This document shows positions 7,901-16,000 of a stretch of DNA of 64,000 nucleotides, in pieces. The DNA lies in NCBI RefSeq assembly GCF_051251695.1, contig NZ_JBPOEU010000015.1, positions 24,841 through 88,840 of the forward strand, read 5' to 3'. The notes beneath the pieces were generated by a model, which made no database searches, was not told where the DNA came from, and saw only the letters and a list, made by a program, of their open reading frames with translations. Position 1 is the stretch's first letter, and each line of letters opens with the position of its first letter. Source of the stretch: Maritalea sp051251695 (GTDB taxonomy: Bacteria > Pseudomonadota > Alphaproteobacteria > Rhizobiales > Devosiaceae). The translations under genes and the position numbers were made by a program.

Positions 7901-8027
7901 TAAAAAAAGGCCCCGTCGGGAGGAGACGGAGCCTTTGAATGAATGAGGCAGACATCGAGGGAGGAGGGACGGTGTCTGCCGTCTGACAAGTTGACTTCGA
8001 GGGAGGAGGATACGTCATCAACTTGTT
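7901..8027 (-). ncRNA. CCUCCUCCC-motif sRNA, copy 2
   Basis: This 127-nt minus-strand unit has the same plan as copy 1. Hairpin 1 has arms 7987-7994 and 8018-8025 with CCTCCTCCC in the loop. Hairpin 2 has arms 7947-7954 and 7973-7980 and a loop almost identical to copy 1. The terminator stem is 7907-7917 with 7925-7935 (one G-U pair), followed by seven T. Unlike copy 1, its terminator loop itself reads TCCTCCC, giving a third potential anti-Shine-Dalgarno site. Stem arms differ by compensatory changes from copy 1 (CGAGTTGA versus CAAGTTGA with matching partner), which supports the RNA fold. Confidence 0.87.
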
Positions 8028-8033
8028 ATGCAT

Positions 8034-8102
8034 CCTATATGCCTGTCCCCTCCAACTTTCACAACAGACATGATTGCATATTTGCCATGCACAAAATGCA
8101 TG
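8034..8102 (-). promoter_or_regulatory. Promoter and LysR-type T-N11-A box of sRNA copy 2
   Basis: The minus-strand -10 is CATATAGG (8034-8041). A perfect dyad CCATGCA-N5-TGCATGG lies at 8085-8103 and includes TGC-N7-GCA as a T-N11-A box (8088-8100). Its centre is 57.5 bp from the -10 centre. Spacer sequence between the elements differs from copy 1 while the elements and distances are kept. Confidence 0.65.
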
Positions 8103-8115
8103 GGTTTGATTGCTC

Positions 8116-8226
8116 AAAAAAAAGGCTCCATCCGCGAGGACAGAGCCAAAAAGGATTAGAGGAAAACTCTAACAAGGAGGGAACAACGAAACAGTTGAGG
8201 GAGGAGGAACAACATGTTCGTTTTTC
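8116..8226 (-). ncRNA. CCUCCUCCC-motif sRNA, copy 3 (divergent)
   Basis: This shorter copy keeps one full CCTCCTCCC loop (hairpin arms 8194-8197 and 8210-8213). Its second motif is degenerate (TCCCTCC, near 8175-8183), followed by a small hairpin (8156-8161 with 8167-8172). The terminator has a 10-bp stem (8124-8133 with 8138-8147, two wobble pairs) and eight T. The -10 and LysR-type dyad upstream match copies 1 and 2 in sequence and spacing, which puts the 5' end near 8226. The degenerate second loop suggests loss or change of function after duplication. Confidence 0.78.
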
Positions 8227-8232
8227 TTGAGG

Positions 8233-8301
8233 CGTATATGATGGCGAATTTACTTTTTGGCAACCACGTTACGCACATGTCCGGTATGCAGTTTTTGCAT
8301 A
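8233..8301 (-). promoter_or_regulatory. Promoter and LysR-type T-N11-A box of sRNA copy 3
   Basis: The minus-strand -10 is CATATACG (8233-8240). A perfect dyad TATGCA-N5-TGCATA lies at 8285-8301, containing TGC-N7-GCA (8287-8299). Its centre is 57.5 bp from the -10 centre, as for copy 2. Confidence 0.62.
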
Positions 8302-8534
8302 TCAGTCGCATTGTTCATATATTCCAGCCTGTTATCAATATTATTGCCGCGCTGGTTTGTGCCGATTTTTCTTCAGAAATGCTGTGTATTCCAGTTTATG
8401 CACGGGCTTGCTCACGTCACCTGAGAAGGTCGATGTCCTTGGTTCTCGCTACATCATCAAGCCTAACGGATTTGAAAGTGACCTTTGGGCGGACATTTCC
8501 AAGCAATGGGTGACGTATTCAGCTTGTTGTTGAA
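8302..8534. other. Non-coding stretch between sRNA array and LysR gene
   Basis: No convincing gene or terminator is seen. A plus-strand frame at about 8424-8533 reads like a protein C-terminus (GSRYIIKPNGFESDLW) but has no upstream body or start, so it may be a gene remnant. Confidence 0.35.
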
Positions 8535-9431
8535 CTAGAATTCCCAGCCGCGAGCTTTGGACACGAGGAAATCACGGAAAACGCCAACGCGTTTTGAGTT
8601 TTTCAGCGCTGGTGGGTAAACAAAATAGGTTTCAAACTCTGGCTTTTCTACAGTTTCGAGAATACGCACTAAGGAAGATTCGTCCTCTGTGACATAGTCG
8701 GGCAACATCGCGATGCCGATGCCTTCGCGGCACGCCTGCATCATCCCGTAAATTGCATTGACGCGCAGGGAGGGGATGCGTGGATTGTTTTCAGCGCGGC
8801 CGATGGTTTCTAGATAATTCACATCACCTAAATAGGCTGGGCTTGGATTGCCAAACGTGATGATCTTGTGGTTGTCGATGTCGCTAACATTTTCAGGAAT
8901 GCCGTGCTGTTCCAAATAGCTTGATGACGCATAGAAGTGAAAATGCACGGTGAAGAGTTTGCGTTGGATCAGTTCAGATTGATTGGGACGGTGCAAGCGG
9001 ATGGCAACATCTGCCTCACGCATCGCCAAATCAAGTTCAGAATCGTTGAGTTTTATTTCCAACTGGATGGTTGGATAGCGCTCTAAAAATTCATTGATCC
9101 GCGAGGTTAGCCAAGTCGAGCCGAACCCAACGGTGGTGGTCACCAGCAATGGGCCAGTGGGTTGGTCACGCGTCTCGCTCATTTGCGCTTCAACGGATTG
9201 CAGTTCCCATGCCATGCGATGAGCCGTGCGGAACAATTGTTCGCCAACTTCCGTCATCACGAGGCCGCGCGCGTGGCGAATGAAGAGTTTTAGGCCAAGC
9301 CCGTCTTCTAGCGACGATATTTGACGGGACACGGCGGATTGGCTCATGCCCAAACGTTCACCAGCATGGGTGAAGCTGCCTGCTTCGGCAACAACATGAA
9401 AAATCCGCAACCTGTCCCAATCAATGCCCAT
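8535..9431 (-). CDS. lsrB: LysR-family regulator of the LsrB/VtlR type
   Basis: This 298-aa LysR-type regulator has an N-terminal helix-turn-helix (DWDRLRIFHVVAEAGSFTHA, then SQSAVSRQISSLE) and a periplasmic-binding-like effector domain from about residue 92. The opening sequence and its position directly after trxB match the LsrB (Sinorhizobium) / VtlR (Brucella) group as I remember it; these regulate redox, envelope and small-RNA genes needed with a host. The start codon overlaps the trxB stop, so the two are co-transcribed. Three small RNAs with LysR-type boxes lie immediately downstream on the same strand and are plausible direct targets. Orthology is inferred from motif and synteny, not from a search. 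Confidence 0.85.
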   Translation of the reverse strand: MGIDWDRLRIFHVVAEAGSFTHAGERLGMSQSAVSRQISSLEDGLGLKLFIRHARGLVMTEVGEQLFRTAHRMAWELQSVEAQMSETRDQPTGPLLVTTTVGFGSTWLTSRINEFLERYPTIQLEIKLNDSELDLAMREADVAIRLHRPNQSELIQRKLFTVHFHFYASSSYLEQHGIPENVSDIDNHKIITFGNPSPAYLGDVNYLETIGRAENNPRIPSLRVNAIYGMMQACREGIGIAMLPDYVTEDESSLVRILETVEKPEFETYFVYPPALKNSKRVGVFRDFLVSKARGWEF

Positions 9432-10384
9432 TACTCGGCCGCTTCTGCAACATCGAGCTCTGCGATGTATTTTTCAGCCTCAAGGGCCGCCATGCACCCC
9501 ATGCCCGCAGCGGTCACCGCTTGACGGTAAATATCGTCCGTGACGTCGCCGGCTGCATAAACACCGGGAATGTTCGTGGCAGTGCTGTCAGGTTTGGTGA
9601 CGAGATAATTGCCATGTTTCATATCCAGTTTTCCATCGAAAAGGCTGGTGGCAGGGGCGTGCCCGATGGCGACGAATATGCCATCAACAGCTTTCTCAAC
9701 GATTTCGCCGGTATTGCGGTTTTTCAGTTTCGCGCCAGTAACCGATCTTGGAATGCCGGTGGTGCCGAGCACTTCAAGCAATTCTGTGTCCCACATAACT
9801 TCGATCTTGTCGTTCGCAAACAAGCGTTTTTGCAGGATTTTTTCCGAACGTAATTCGTCCCGACGGTGAACCAATGTGACTTTTGAGGCAAAGTTGGTGA
9901 GGAACAGTGCTTCTTCAACAGCTGTGTTGCCGCCGCCAATGACCAGAACTTCTTTTTCTTTATAGAAAAAGCCGTCACAAGTTGCGCATGCGGAAACACC
10001 AAAGCCCTGAAACTCTTGCTCTGAGGGTAAGCCAAGCCATTTGGCTTGGGCGCCTGTGGCAATAATCAGCGCATCGCAGGTGTAAATGGTGCCGCTATCG
10101 CCAGTAAGTTCGAACGGGCGTTTTTCCATGTCCACATTGATAATAATGTCAGAAACAATCTTGGTGCCCACATGTTCAGCTTGTGCTTGCATTTGTTCCA
10201 TAAGCCATGGGCCTTGAACCATATCCGCAAAACCGGGATAGTTTTCGACCTCTGTGGTGATGGTGAGTTGGCCACCGGGCTGGATGCCTTGGATAATGAC
10301 CGGTTCTAGCATGGCGCGAGCAGCATAAATTGCTGCTGAGTAACCTGCGGGTCCAGAACCAATGATCATGACGGGTGCGTGCAT
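9431..10384 (-). CDS. trxB: Thioredoxin-disulfide reductase
   Basis: The 317-aa flavoenzyme has the FAD motif GSGPAG (9-14), the redox-active CATC (133-136), the NADPH motif GGGNTAVEEA near 152 and the C-terminal GVYAAGDV FAD segment. It passes electrons from NADPH to thioredoxin in the cytosol. Length and motifs are standard for the low-molecular-weight TrxB class. It is the first gene of the trxB-lysR unit, with the stop overlapping the LysR start, and lies 112 bp downstream of greA, which is transcribed the same way. Confidence 0.96.
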   Translation of the reverse strand: MHAPVMIIGSGPAGYSAAIYAARAMLEPVIIQGIQPGGQLTITTEVENYPGFADMVQGPWLMEQMQAQAEHVGTKIVSDIIINVDMEKRPFELTGDSGTIYTCDALIIATGAQAKWLGLPSEQEFQGFGVSACATCDGFFYKEKEVLVIGGGNTAVEEALFLTNFASKVTLVHRRDELRSEKILQKRLFANDKIEVMWDTELLEVLGTTGIPRSVTGAKLKNRNTGEIVEKAVDGIFVAIGHAPATSLFDGKLDMKHGNYLVTKPDSTATNIPGVYAAGDVTDDIYRQAVTAAGMGCMAALEAEKYIAELDVAEAAE

Positions 10385-10496
10385 GTTCGCATACCTTGAA
10401 AAAGTGGATTAGAAGATTTGCACTTAGTGTAGGTATGCGACGCGCATGATACAAGACTGAACAGAATTGGCCCACATAAACGTGAACCAATGAGGG

Positions 10497-10970
10497 TCAA
10501 ATATAGCTAACTTTTAAAATCTCATAAGATTTTGAGCCGCCTGGTGCCGAAACTTCGATGCTGTCGCCTTCTTCTTTCCCAATCAGTGCGCGGGAAATAG
10601 GTGAAGATAGCGAAATTCTGCCTGCGCCAGCGTCCGCTTCGGGGTTACCCACAATTTGGTAGGTTTTCTCTTCTTCGGTATTTTCATCAACCAATTTAAC
10701 GGTTGCGCCGAACTTAACGGTGTCGCCACTTAGCTTGGTCACATCAATAACTTCGGCCAGCGCCATGATAGACTCTAGCTCCTGGATGCGCCCTTCGTTT
10801 AGACTTTGTTGCTCTTTGGCCGCATGATATTCCGCGTTTTCTGACAAATCGCCATGAGCACGGGCTTCAGAAATTGCTGCAATAATGCTCGGCCGCTCTT
10901 TAGAAGATCGCTGAACAAGCTCGTCGCCTAGCATCTTGTGGCCTGCAATTGTCATTGGGATCTTTTCCAT
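10497..10970 (-). CDS. greA: Transcription elongation factor GreA
   Basis: The 157-aa GreA has an N-terminal coiled coil containing the acidic tip region (ARAHGDLSENAEYHAA) and a C-terminal FKBP-like domain ending SYEILKVSYI. GreA binds the RNA polymerase secondary channel and stimulates cleavage of backtracked RNA. AAGGGCGGG precedes the ATG. It appears to be transcribed in the same direction as trxB-lysR. Confidence 0.96.
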   Translation of the reverse strand: MEKIPMTIAGHKMLGDELVQRSSKERPSIIAAISEARAHGDLSENAEYHAAKEQQSLNEGRIQELESIMALAEVIDVTKLSGDTVKFGATVKLVDENTEEEKTYQIVGNPEADAGAGRISLSSPISRALIGKEEGDSIEVSAPGGSKSYEILKVSYI

Positions 10971-11179
10971 GGTCCCGCCCTTTCATTCTTATTTTTGTGT
11001 TGCACTGCAATAAAAAACCGGCCCCAAAATATTACAATTGGAGACCGACAGCGTGCAAAAACTAACATAGCCGCAAATCTGCCTTATGCTAAGGAAAATG
11101 TGCGGCTACCGAATTTGTTACGCGCTTGATATGTCAGCAATAGGGCTGACTAAAAAGCAGAAGAACTGGCCGTTAAGGC

Positions 11180-11392
11180 TTAGTCTTCAACTGTAAGTTC
11201 GCCAGCAGAGAATTTGCCAGAACGTTCGTCCTGAACCAATTCGTAGCCAACTTTTTGGTTTTCTGCCAAAGAAGATAGGCCTGACTGCTCAACCGCAGAA
11301 ATGTGGACAAACACGTCGTTGCCACCGTCTTTTGGTTCAATAAAGCCGTAACCCTTTTGGGTGTTAAACCATTTAACTGTACCTGAAGGCAT
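11180..11392 (-). CDS. Cold-shock protein (CspA family)
   Basis: The 70-aa single-domain cold-shock protein has RNP1 KGYGFIE (13-19) and RNP2 DVFVHIS (26-32), starting PSGTVKWFN. It binds single-stranded nucleic acid and can act as an RNA chaperone. A hairpin-rich upstream region (11430-11500) suggests a structured leader typical of cold-shock mRNAs. Whether this copy is cold-induced cannot be told, because alphaproteobacteria usually carry several paralogues. Confidence 0.95.
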   Translation of the reverse strand: MPSGTVKWFNTQKGYGFIEPKDGGNDVFVHISAVEQSGLSSLAENQKVGYELVQDERSGKFSAGELTVED

Positions 11393-11428
11393 GAAAATTT
11401 CCTTTCGTGAAATACTGCCGCAATTCTT

Positions 11429-11501
11429 GGTTCTTTATCTTTAGAACCGGTTCTGGATCGATGTTGGTAGAAACGTAGCATTCACGGAGGTAGCTCCGGC
11501 C
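11429..11501 (-). promoter_or_regulatory. Structured 5' leader of the cold-shock gene
   Basis: Hairpins are visible at 11429-11448 (GGTTCT/AGAACC) and 11485-11498 (CGGAG/CTCCG), plus a GGCC pair nearby. They lie 40-110 bp before the start codon, where cspA-type mRNAs carry temperature- or stability-control structures. Confidence 0.4.
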
Positions 11502-11611
11502 AGATCGTTCGGCCAATATTCGACTGTAGAAATATAGAATTGAATCGCTCAAAATTCAAGCGGGTAAAAATACTTTAAACTACGAAATTTAAATTCGATG
11601 ACTTAAATGTG

Positions 11612-12040
11612 TCAATTCAGTGATGGAGGAAGAATAGAGTTTTCTTTTATTATATCACCGAGTGTTTTTGTGCGCAAATGTGCAATAAACATTGATTTTG
11701 CCTCAGTAAAGAATGATGTAAGCGAGCAGTATCCGACGAATACACACTTACAGTTTTCTTTATTCAGACATTCAACGATCGTAAATCCGGGCTCTGTATG
11801 CTCAACTATTTCTGCAATAGTGGCGGTGTGAGCCTCTGGATTAACAGTGACCCCACCATTTTTCCCGCGTATGGAGATCAGTATTTTTGCGGTCGTCAGG
11901 CGATTAACAATTTTCATCAAGTGATTTTTTGAAATCTGTAATTTTTGCGCAATTTGCGCGATTGTGCGTTTTTGGGGCGCCACGGCACCCAAATACATCA
12001 GGAGCCTTAGTGCGTAATCGGTTTGGTTGGTTAGATGCAC
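11612..12040 (-). CDS. nsrR: Rrf2-family regulator, NsrR type
   Basis: The 142-aa Rrf2 protein begins with the NsrR-like MHLTNQTDYALRLLMYLG and a winged helix. A cysteine cluster (91, 97, 99, 105) sits where NsrR binds its Fe-S cluster. NsrR represses nitric-oxide defence genes and is released when NO damages the cluster. A truncated haemoglobin gene is divergent, 100 bp away, with an NsrR-like dyad between them. An extra cysteine in the CKC element is unusual. Assignment as nsrR is strong from residues plus context. Confidence 0.88.
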   Translation of the reverse strand: MHLTNQTDYALRLLMYLGAVAPQKRTIAQIAQKLQISKNHLMKIVNRLTTAKILISIRGKNGGVTVNPEAHTATIAEIVEHTEPGFTIVECLNKENCKCVFVGYCSLTSFFTEAKSMFIAHLRTKTLGDIIKENSILPPSLN

Positions 12041-12101
12041 TTATTGTCTCACTTTTGACTTTGAGGCGTTTAGCATGTTGCAAATTTTGATTAAATCACT
12101 A

Positions 12102-12125
12102 AAGATGCATTTTGTATATATCTTT
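12102..12125. promoter_or_regulatory. Putative NsrR operator
   Basis: AAGATGCATTT-N-GTATATATCTT is an 11-1-11 imperfect dyad (7 of 11 symmetric positions) closely matching the known NsrR consensus built on ATGCATTT half-sites. It lies 16 bp before the haemoglobin start and 62 bp before nsrR, where it could repress both. Confidence 0.7.
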
Positions 12126-12140
12126 TAAGGTCATGGTTCA

Positions 12141-12602
12141 ATGGACAAAACATTCGCCGAAATTCATCGGGAAAACTATCGCCAGCAAGCAAATGGCTAT
12201 GGCATTGACGAGGCCTTCGTTTCACTACTGGTCGAAAGTTTTTATGAAAAGGTGAGGGCCAACGATGACCTTGGTCCGATTTTTGACGGGGTGATTGGCG
12301 ATAACTGGCCCGCCCATATGGCGAAAATGAAACAGTTTTGGGGCGCAATCGCGCTCAAAACAGGTGACTATCACGGACGCCCAATGCCTGCGCATCTCAA
12401 ACTTAAACAGGTTGAGAAGTGGCATTTTGATCTATGGCTTAAGCTTTTTGCTGAAAACTTGGATGAAATTGCACCATCGGCTGAAGCTGAGAACTTCTTT
12501 ACGGCGCGGGCGCATAACATTGCGCGGAGTTTGATGACCGGCATGTTTTATGATCCGGCGGCGGATATGAGCGAACTAAGGTCTAGTGCTAATTCCGAGT
12601 GA
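12141..12602 (+). CDS. Group III truncated haemoglobin
   Basis: The 153-aa globin starts HRENYRQQANGYGIDEAFVSLLV and contains KQFWGAIAL and WHFDLWLKLF, with the proximal haem-ligand histidine near residue 95. This pattern is seen in group III (Ctb-like) truncated haemoglobins, which are associated with NO and reactive nitrogen chemistry. The divergent nsrR and the dyad just before the start suggest NO induction. It is single, followed by convergent rpiB. Confidence 0.88.
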   Translation: MDKTFAEIHRENYRQQANGYGIDEAFVSLLVESFYEKVRANDDLGPIFDGVIGDNWPAHMAKMKQFWGAIALKTGDYHGRPMPAHLKLKQVEKWHFDLWLKLFAENLDEIAPSAEAENFFTARAHNIARSLMTGMFYDPAADMSELRSSANSE

Positions 12603-12621
12603 AATGCGACCCTAGGCTTGG

Positions 12622-13053
12622 TTACATTTCTTGAATTTTTTCGATGCGTCGTTGGTGCCGACCGCCGTCAAACGCGGTCTCCAGCCAAGTTTGAACGATG
12701 TCGAGTAGTTTTTCCTCTTCAATCATGCGCTGCCCGAGAGACAACACATTCGCATCATTGTGGCGACGTGCCATTTCTGCTGAGATGCTATTCCAACACA
12801 CGGCACAGCGTATGCCTTTGACTTTATTTGCAGCTATCGCTTCGCCGTTGCCAGAACCGCCCAGAACAATACCTTTTTTGTATTCTCCTGATGAAACGGC
12901 TTGGGCAACGGGGATGATGAAATCTGGGTAATCGCAGGACGCGTCATTAAAAGTGCCAAAATCTTTGACCTCATGACCGAGCGAAATCAAAAATGCCTTG
13001 ATCTTTTCTTTGTACAAAAAGCCCGCATGGTCGGTGCCGATGGCGATCTTCAT
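12622..13053 (-). CDS. rpiB: Ribose-5-phosphate isomerase B
   Basis: The 143-aa RpiB/LacAB protein begins IAIGTDHAGF. It has GGSGNGEAIAANK (65-77), in which the catalytic cysteine of the E. coli enzyme is absent and a glutamate (71) is present, as in the mycobacterial-type RpiB subgroup. The later HNDANVLSLGQR supplies the conserved histidine and phosphate contacts. It interconverts ribose 5-phosphate and ribulose 5-phosphate. It follows carB on the same strand with a 46-bp gap from its start to the carB stop, but there is no functional link. Confidence 0.92.
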   Translation of the reverse strand: MKIAIGTDHAGFLYKEKIKAFLISLGHEVKDFGTFNDASCDYPDFIIPVAQAVSSGEYKKGIVLGGSGNGEAIAANKVKGIRCAVCWNSISAEMARRHNDANVLSLGQRMIEEEKLLDIVQTWLETAFDGGRHQRRIEKIQEM

Positions 13054-13099
13054 ATGCTGGTCCTGCTTTGCTGCCCCAGAAATTACCTTGAACGCGTTT

Positions 13100-16000
13100 T
13101 TATGCGGCGAAGTGATCTTGGACCGATTTCACCGTTAGCGTGTCTGTCGAATAGGAAACGATGCCTTCAACCGCAGCGATTGCCCCGGCGATGGTCGTGT
13201 AATAAGGGATCTTATTCAATAGTGCGGTGCGGCGTAGATCGCGGCTATCCTTTAGCGCTTGTTGTCCAGCGGTCGTGTTGATCACCAACTGAACTTCACC
13301 GTTTTTCATTGCGTCAACAATGTGGGGACGTCCTTCGAGCACTTTGTTGACCTTCTCGCACGTCACGCCATTCTCGGTGAGGAAACGTTTCGTGCCGCTG
13401 GTGGCGATGATTTTAAAGCCAACGCCTTCTAGCAATTTTACGGACGGCAGGATCGCCTCTTTGTCTTCATCACGTATGGAGACAAAAACGGTGCCCGATT
13501 TTGGCACTTTCGTGCCGCCGCCCAACTGGCTTTTGGCAAATGCCACGCCAAAGCTTGAATCAAGGCCGATAACTTCGCCGGTTGAGCGCATTTCTGGGCC
13601 CAAAATTGTATCAACACCAGGGAACCGCGCGAAGGGGAACACAGCCTCTTTGACCGCGATATGTTTTAGCTTGGTTTCTTTGAGATCAAATGAGCTTAGC
13701 TTTTCACCGCCCATGATGCGCGCTGCGATTTTGGCGACTGGGCTGCCAATGACTTTTGCGACGAACGGAACTGTGCGCGACGCCCGTGGGTTCACTTCCA
13801 AAACATAAAGCGTGCCGTCTTTTAAGGCGAACTGGATGTTCATTAATCCTACGACGTTCAATGCCAATGCCAATTCTTTGGTTTGGCGCTTGATCTCTGT
13901 GATGGTCTCGTCGTCTAGATTGCGCGATGGAAGGGAACAAGCACTGTCGCCGGAGTGAACGCCAGCTTCTTCGATATGTTCCATGATACCAGCCACAAAC
14001 ACATCCGTGCCATCGCATAATGCATCAACGTCAATCTCAATCGCGCCGCCCAGATAGCTATCAAATAGCAAAGGGTTGGTCGCGAGTACTGAATTGATCT
14101 GCCCGGTTTTGTCGTTGGGATATTTTTGACGAATATGGGGGGGGACCAACTCTGTGAGCGTGCTTTGCACGTAGTCTTCGAACTCATCAGAATTGTTCAC
14201 GATGGCCATGGCGCGACCACCCAAAACAAATGAGGGGCGAATAACCAGCGGATAAGCAATATCTTCAGCGACCATGCGCGATTGCTCAAGCGAATAGGCG
14301 ATGCCGTTGCGGGGTTGGGTCAAGTCCAGCTCGTGTATCAGCTTTTGGAACTGGTTGCGGTCTTCAGCCAAGTCAATGGATTCAGGTTGGGTGCCCAAAA
14401 TTGGAATGCCCGCGCGTTTGATTGAATTGGCAAGCGCAAGTGGTGTTTGGCCACCAAATTGCACGATAACGCCTTCAAGCGTGCCGTTCTTCTGCTCGGT
14501 GTGCAGAATCTCAAGTACGTCTTCCTTGGTCAACGGTTCGAAATACAAGCGATCAGAGGTGTCATAATCGGTTGAAACCGTTTCAGGATTGCAATTGATC
14601 ATGATGGTTTCATAACCGGCTTCTGACAGCGCGAATGCGGCATGGCAGCAGCAATAATCGAATTCGATGCCTTGGCCAATACGGTTCGGCCCACCACCAA
14701 GAATGACAATCTTTTTCTTGTCAGTTGGTTGCGCTTCGTCCGCTGGCTTGCCGGCAAATGGTGCCTCATATGTTGAATACATATAGGCGGTTGGAGATGC
14801 GAATTCGGCGGCACAGGTGTCGATGCGCTTATAGACCGGATGCACGTCCAACTCGTCCCGTAGGGCTTTAATTTCGCGTGGTTTTTTGCCGCTCAAGTCA
14901 GCTAGGCGGGTGTCCGCAAAACCCATCGATTTGAGTTTGCGCATTTGCTGGGCGTTGTCCGGCAAGCCGTGTTCCTGAACCTTGGCTTCCATGTCGACAA
15001 TGCCACGAATTTGTTCAAGTACCCATGGATCGAATTGGCAGGCATTGTGGATAAACTCATCGTCAAACCCAAGGCGCATCGCGTCTGCAATCACCAAAAT
15101 ACGATCCGGCGTTGGCTTGCCCAATGCAGCGCGAACGGCGTTTTTGTCGTCGCCTTCACCAATGCCTTCAATGCCAACCTCATTGAAACCAGTTAGGCCT
15201 GTTTCAAGCGAACGAAGTGCTTTTTGCATGCTCTCTTGGAACGTCCGGCCAATGGCCATGGCTTCGCCAACCGATTTCATCGCTGTGGTCAAACGATTGT
15301 CAGCACCGGGGAATTTTTCAAATGCAAAGCGAGGGATTTTGGTGACCACATAGTCAATGGATGGTTCGAACGAGGCGGGTGTTGCACCGCCTGTAATGTC
15401 GTTTTCGAGTTCATCAAGCGTGTAACCAACAGCTAGACGTGCCGCGACTTTTGCAATTGGGAAGCCAGTTGCTTTTGATGCCAATGCTGAAGAGCGAGAA
15501 ACCCGTGGGTTCATCTCGATAACGATGAGGCGACCGTCTTTTGGGTTCACCGAGAACTGAACGTTTGAGCCGCCGGTTTCAACGCCGATCTCGCGCAAAA
15601 CAGCCAGTGAGGCGTCGCGCATGATCTGATATTCTTTATCGGTAAGCGTTAGGGCTGGTGCCACTGTGATGCTGTCGCCGGTATGCACGCCCATCGGGTC
15701 GATATTCTCGATTGAACAGATGATGATGCAGTTGTCGTTTTTGTCGCGAACAACTTCCATCTCATATTCTTTCCAGCCAATGATGCTTTCTTCGACAAGC
15801 ACTTCATTGGTGGGAGATGCGTCGATGCCGCTTTCAACGATTGAGATGTATTCTTCGCGGTTATATGCAACGCCGCCACCGGTGCCACCCATGGTGAAAG
15901 ACGGGCGAATGATCGCCGGTAGGCCGACCACGTCTAAAGCTTCAAGTGCTTCGGTCAAATTATGCGCGAGCATTGAAGTTGGTGTTTCAAGACCGATTTT

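Noticed and set aside
7591..8226. CRISPR-like array
   Set aside because: Repeats are long structured units with terminators and promoters, not short repeats with uniform spacers.
8424..8533. Plus-strand protein-like C-terminus ending before the LysR gene
   Set aside because: No start codon, body or ribosome-binding site; at most a remnant, too weak to annotate.
8230..8534. DUF1127-type small ORF expected next to cuckoo sRNAs, as in Rhodobacter
   Set aside because: All three minus-strand frames were read and none gives a credible DUF1127 protein.
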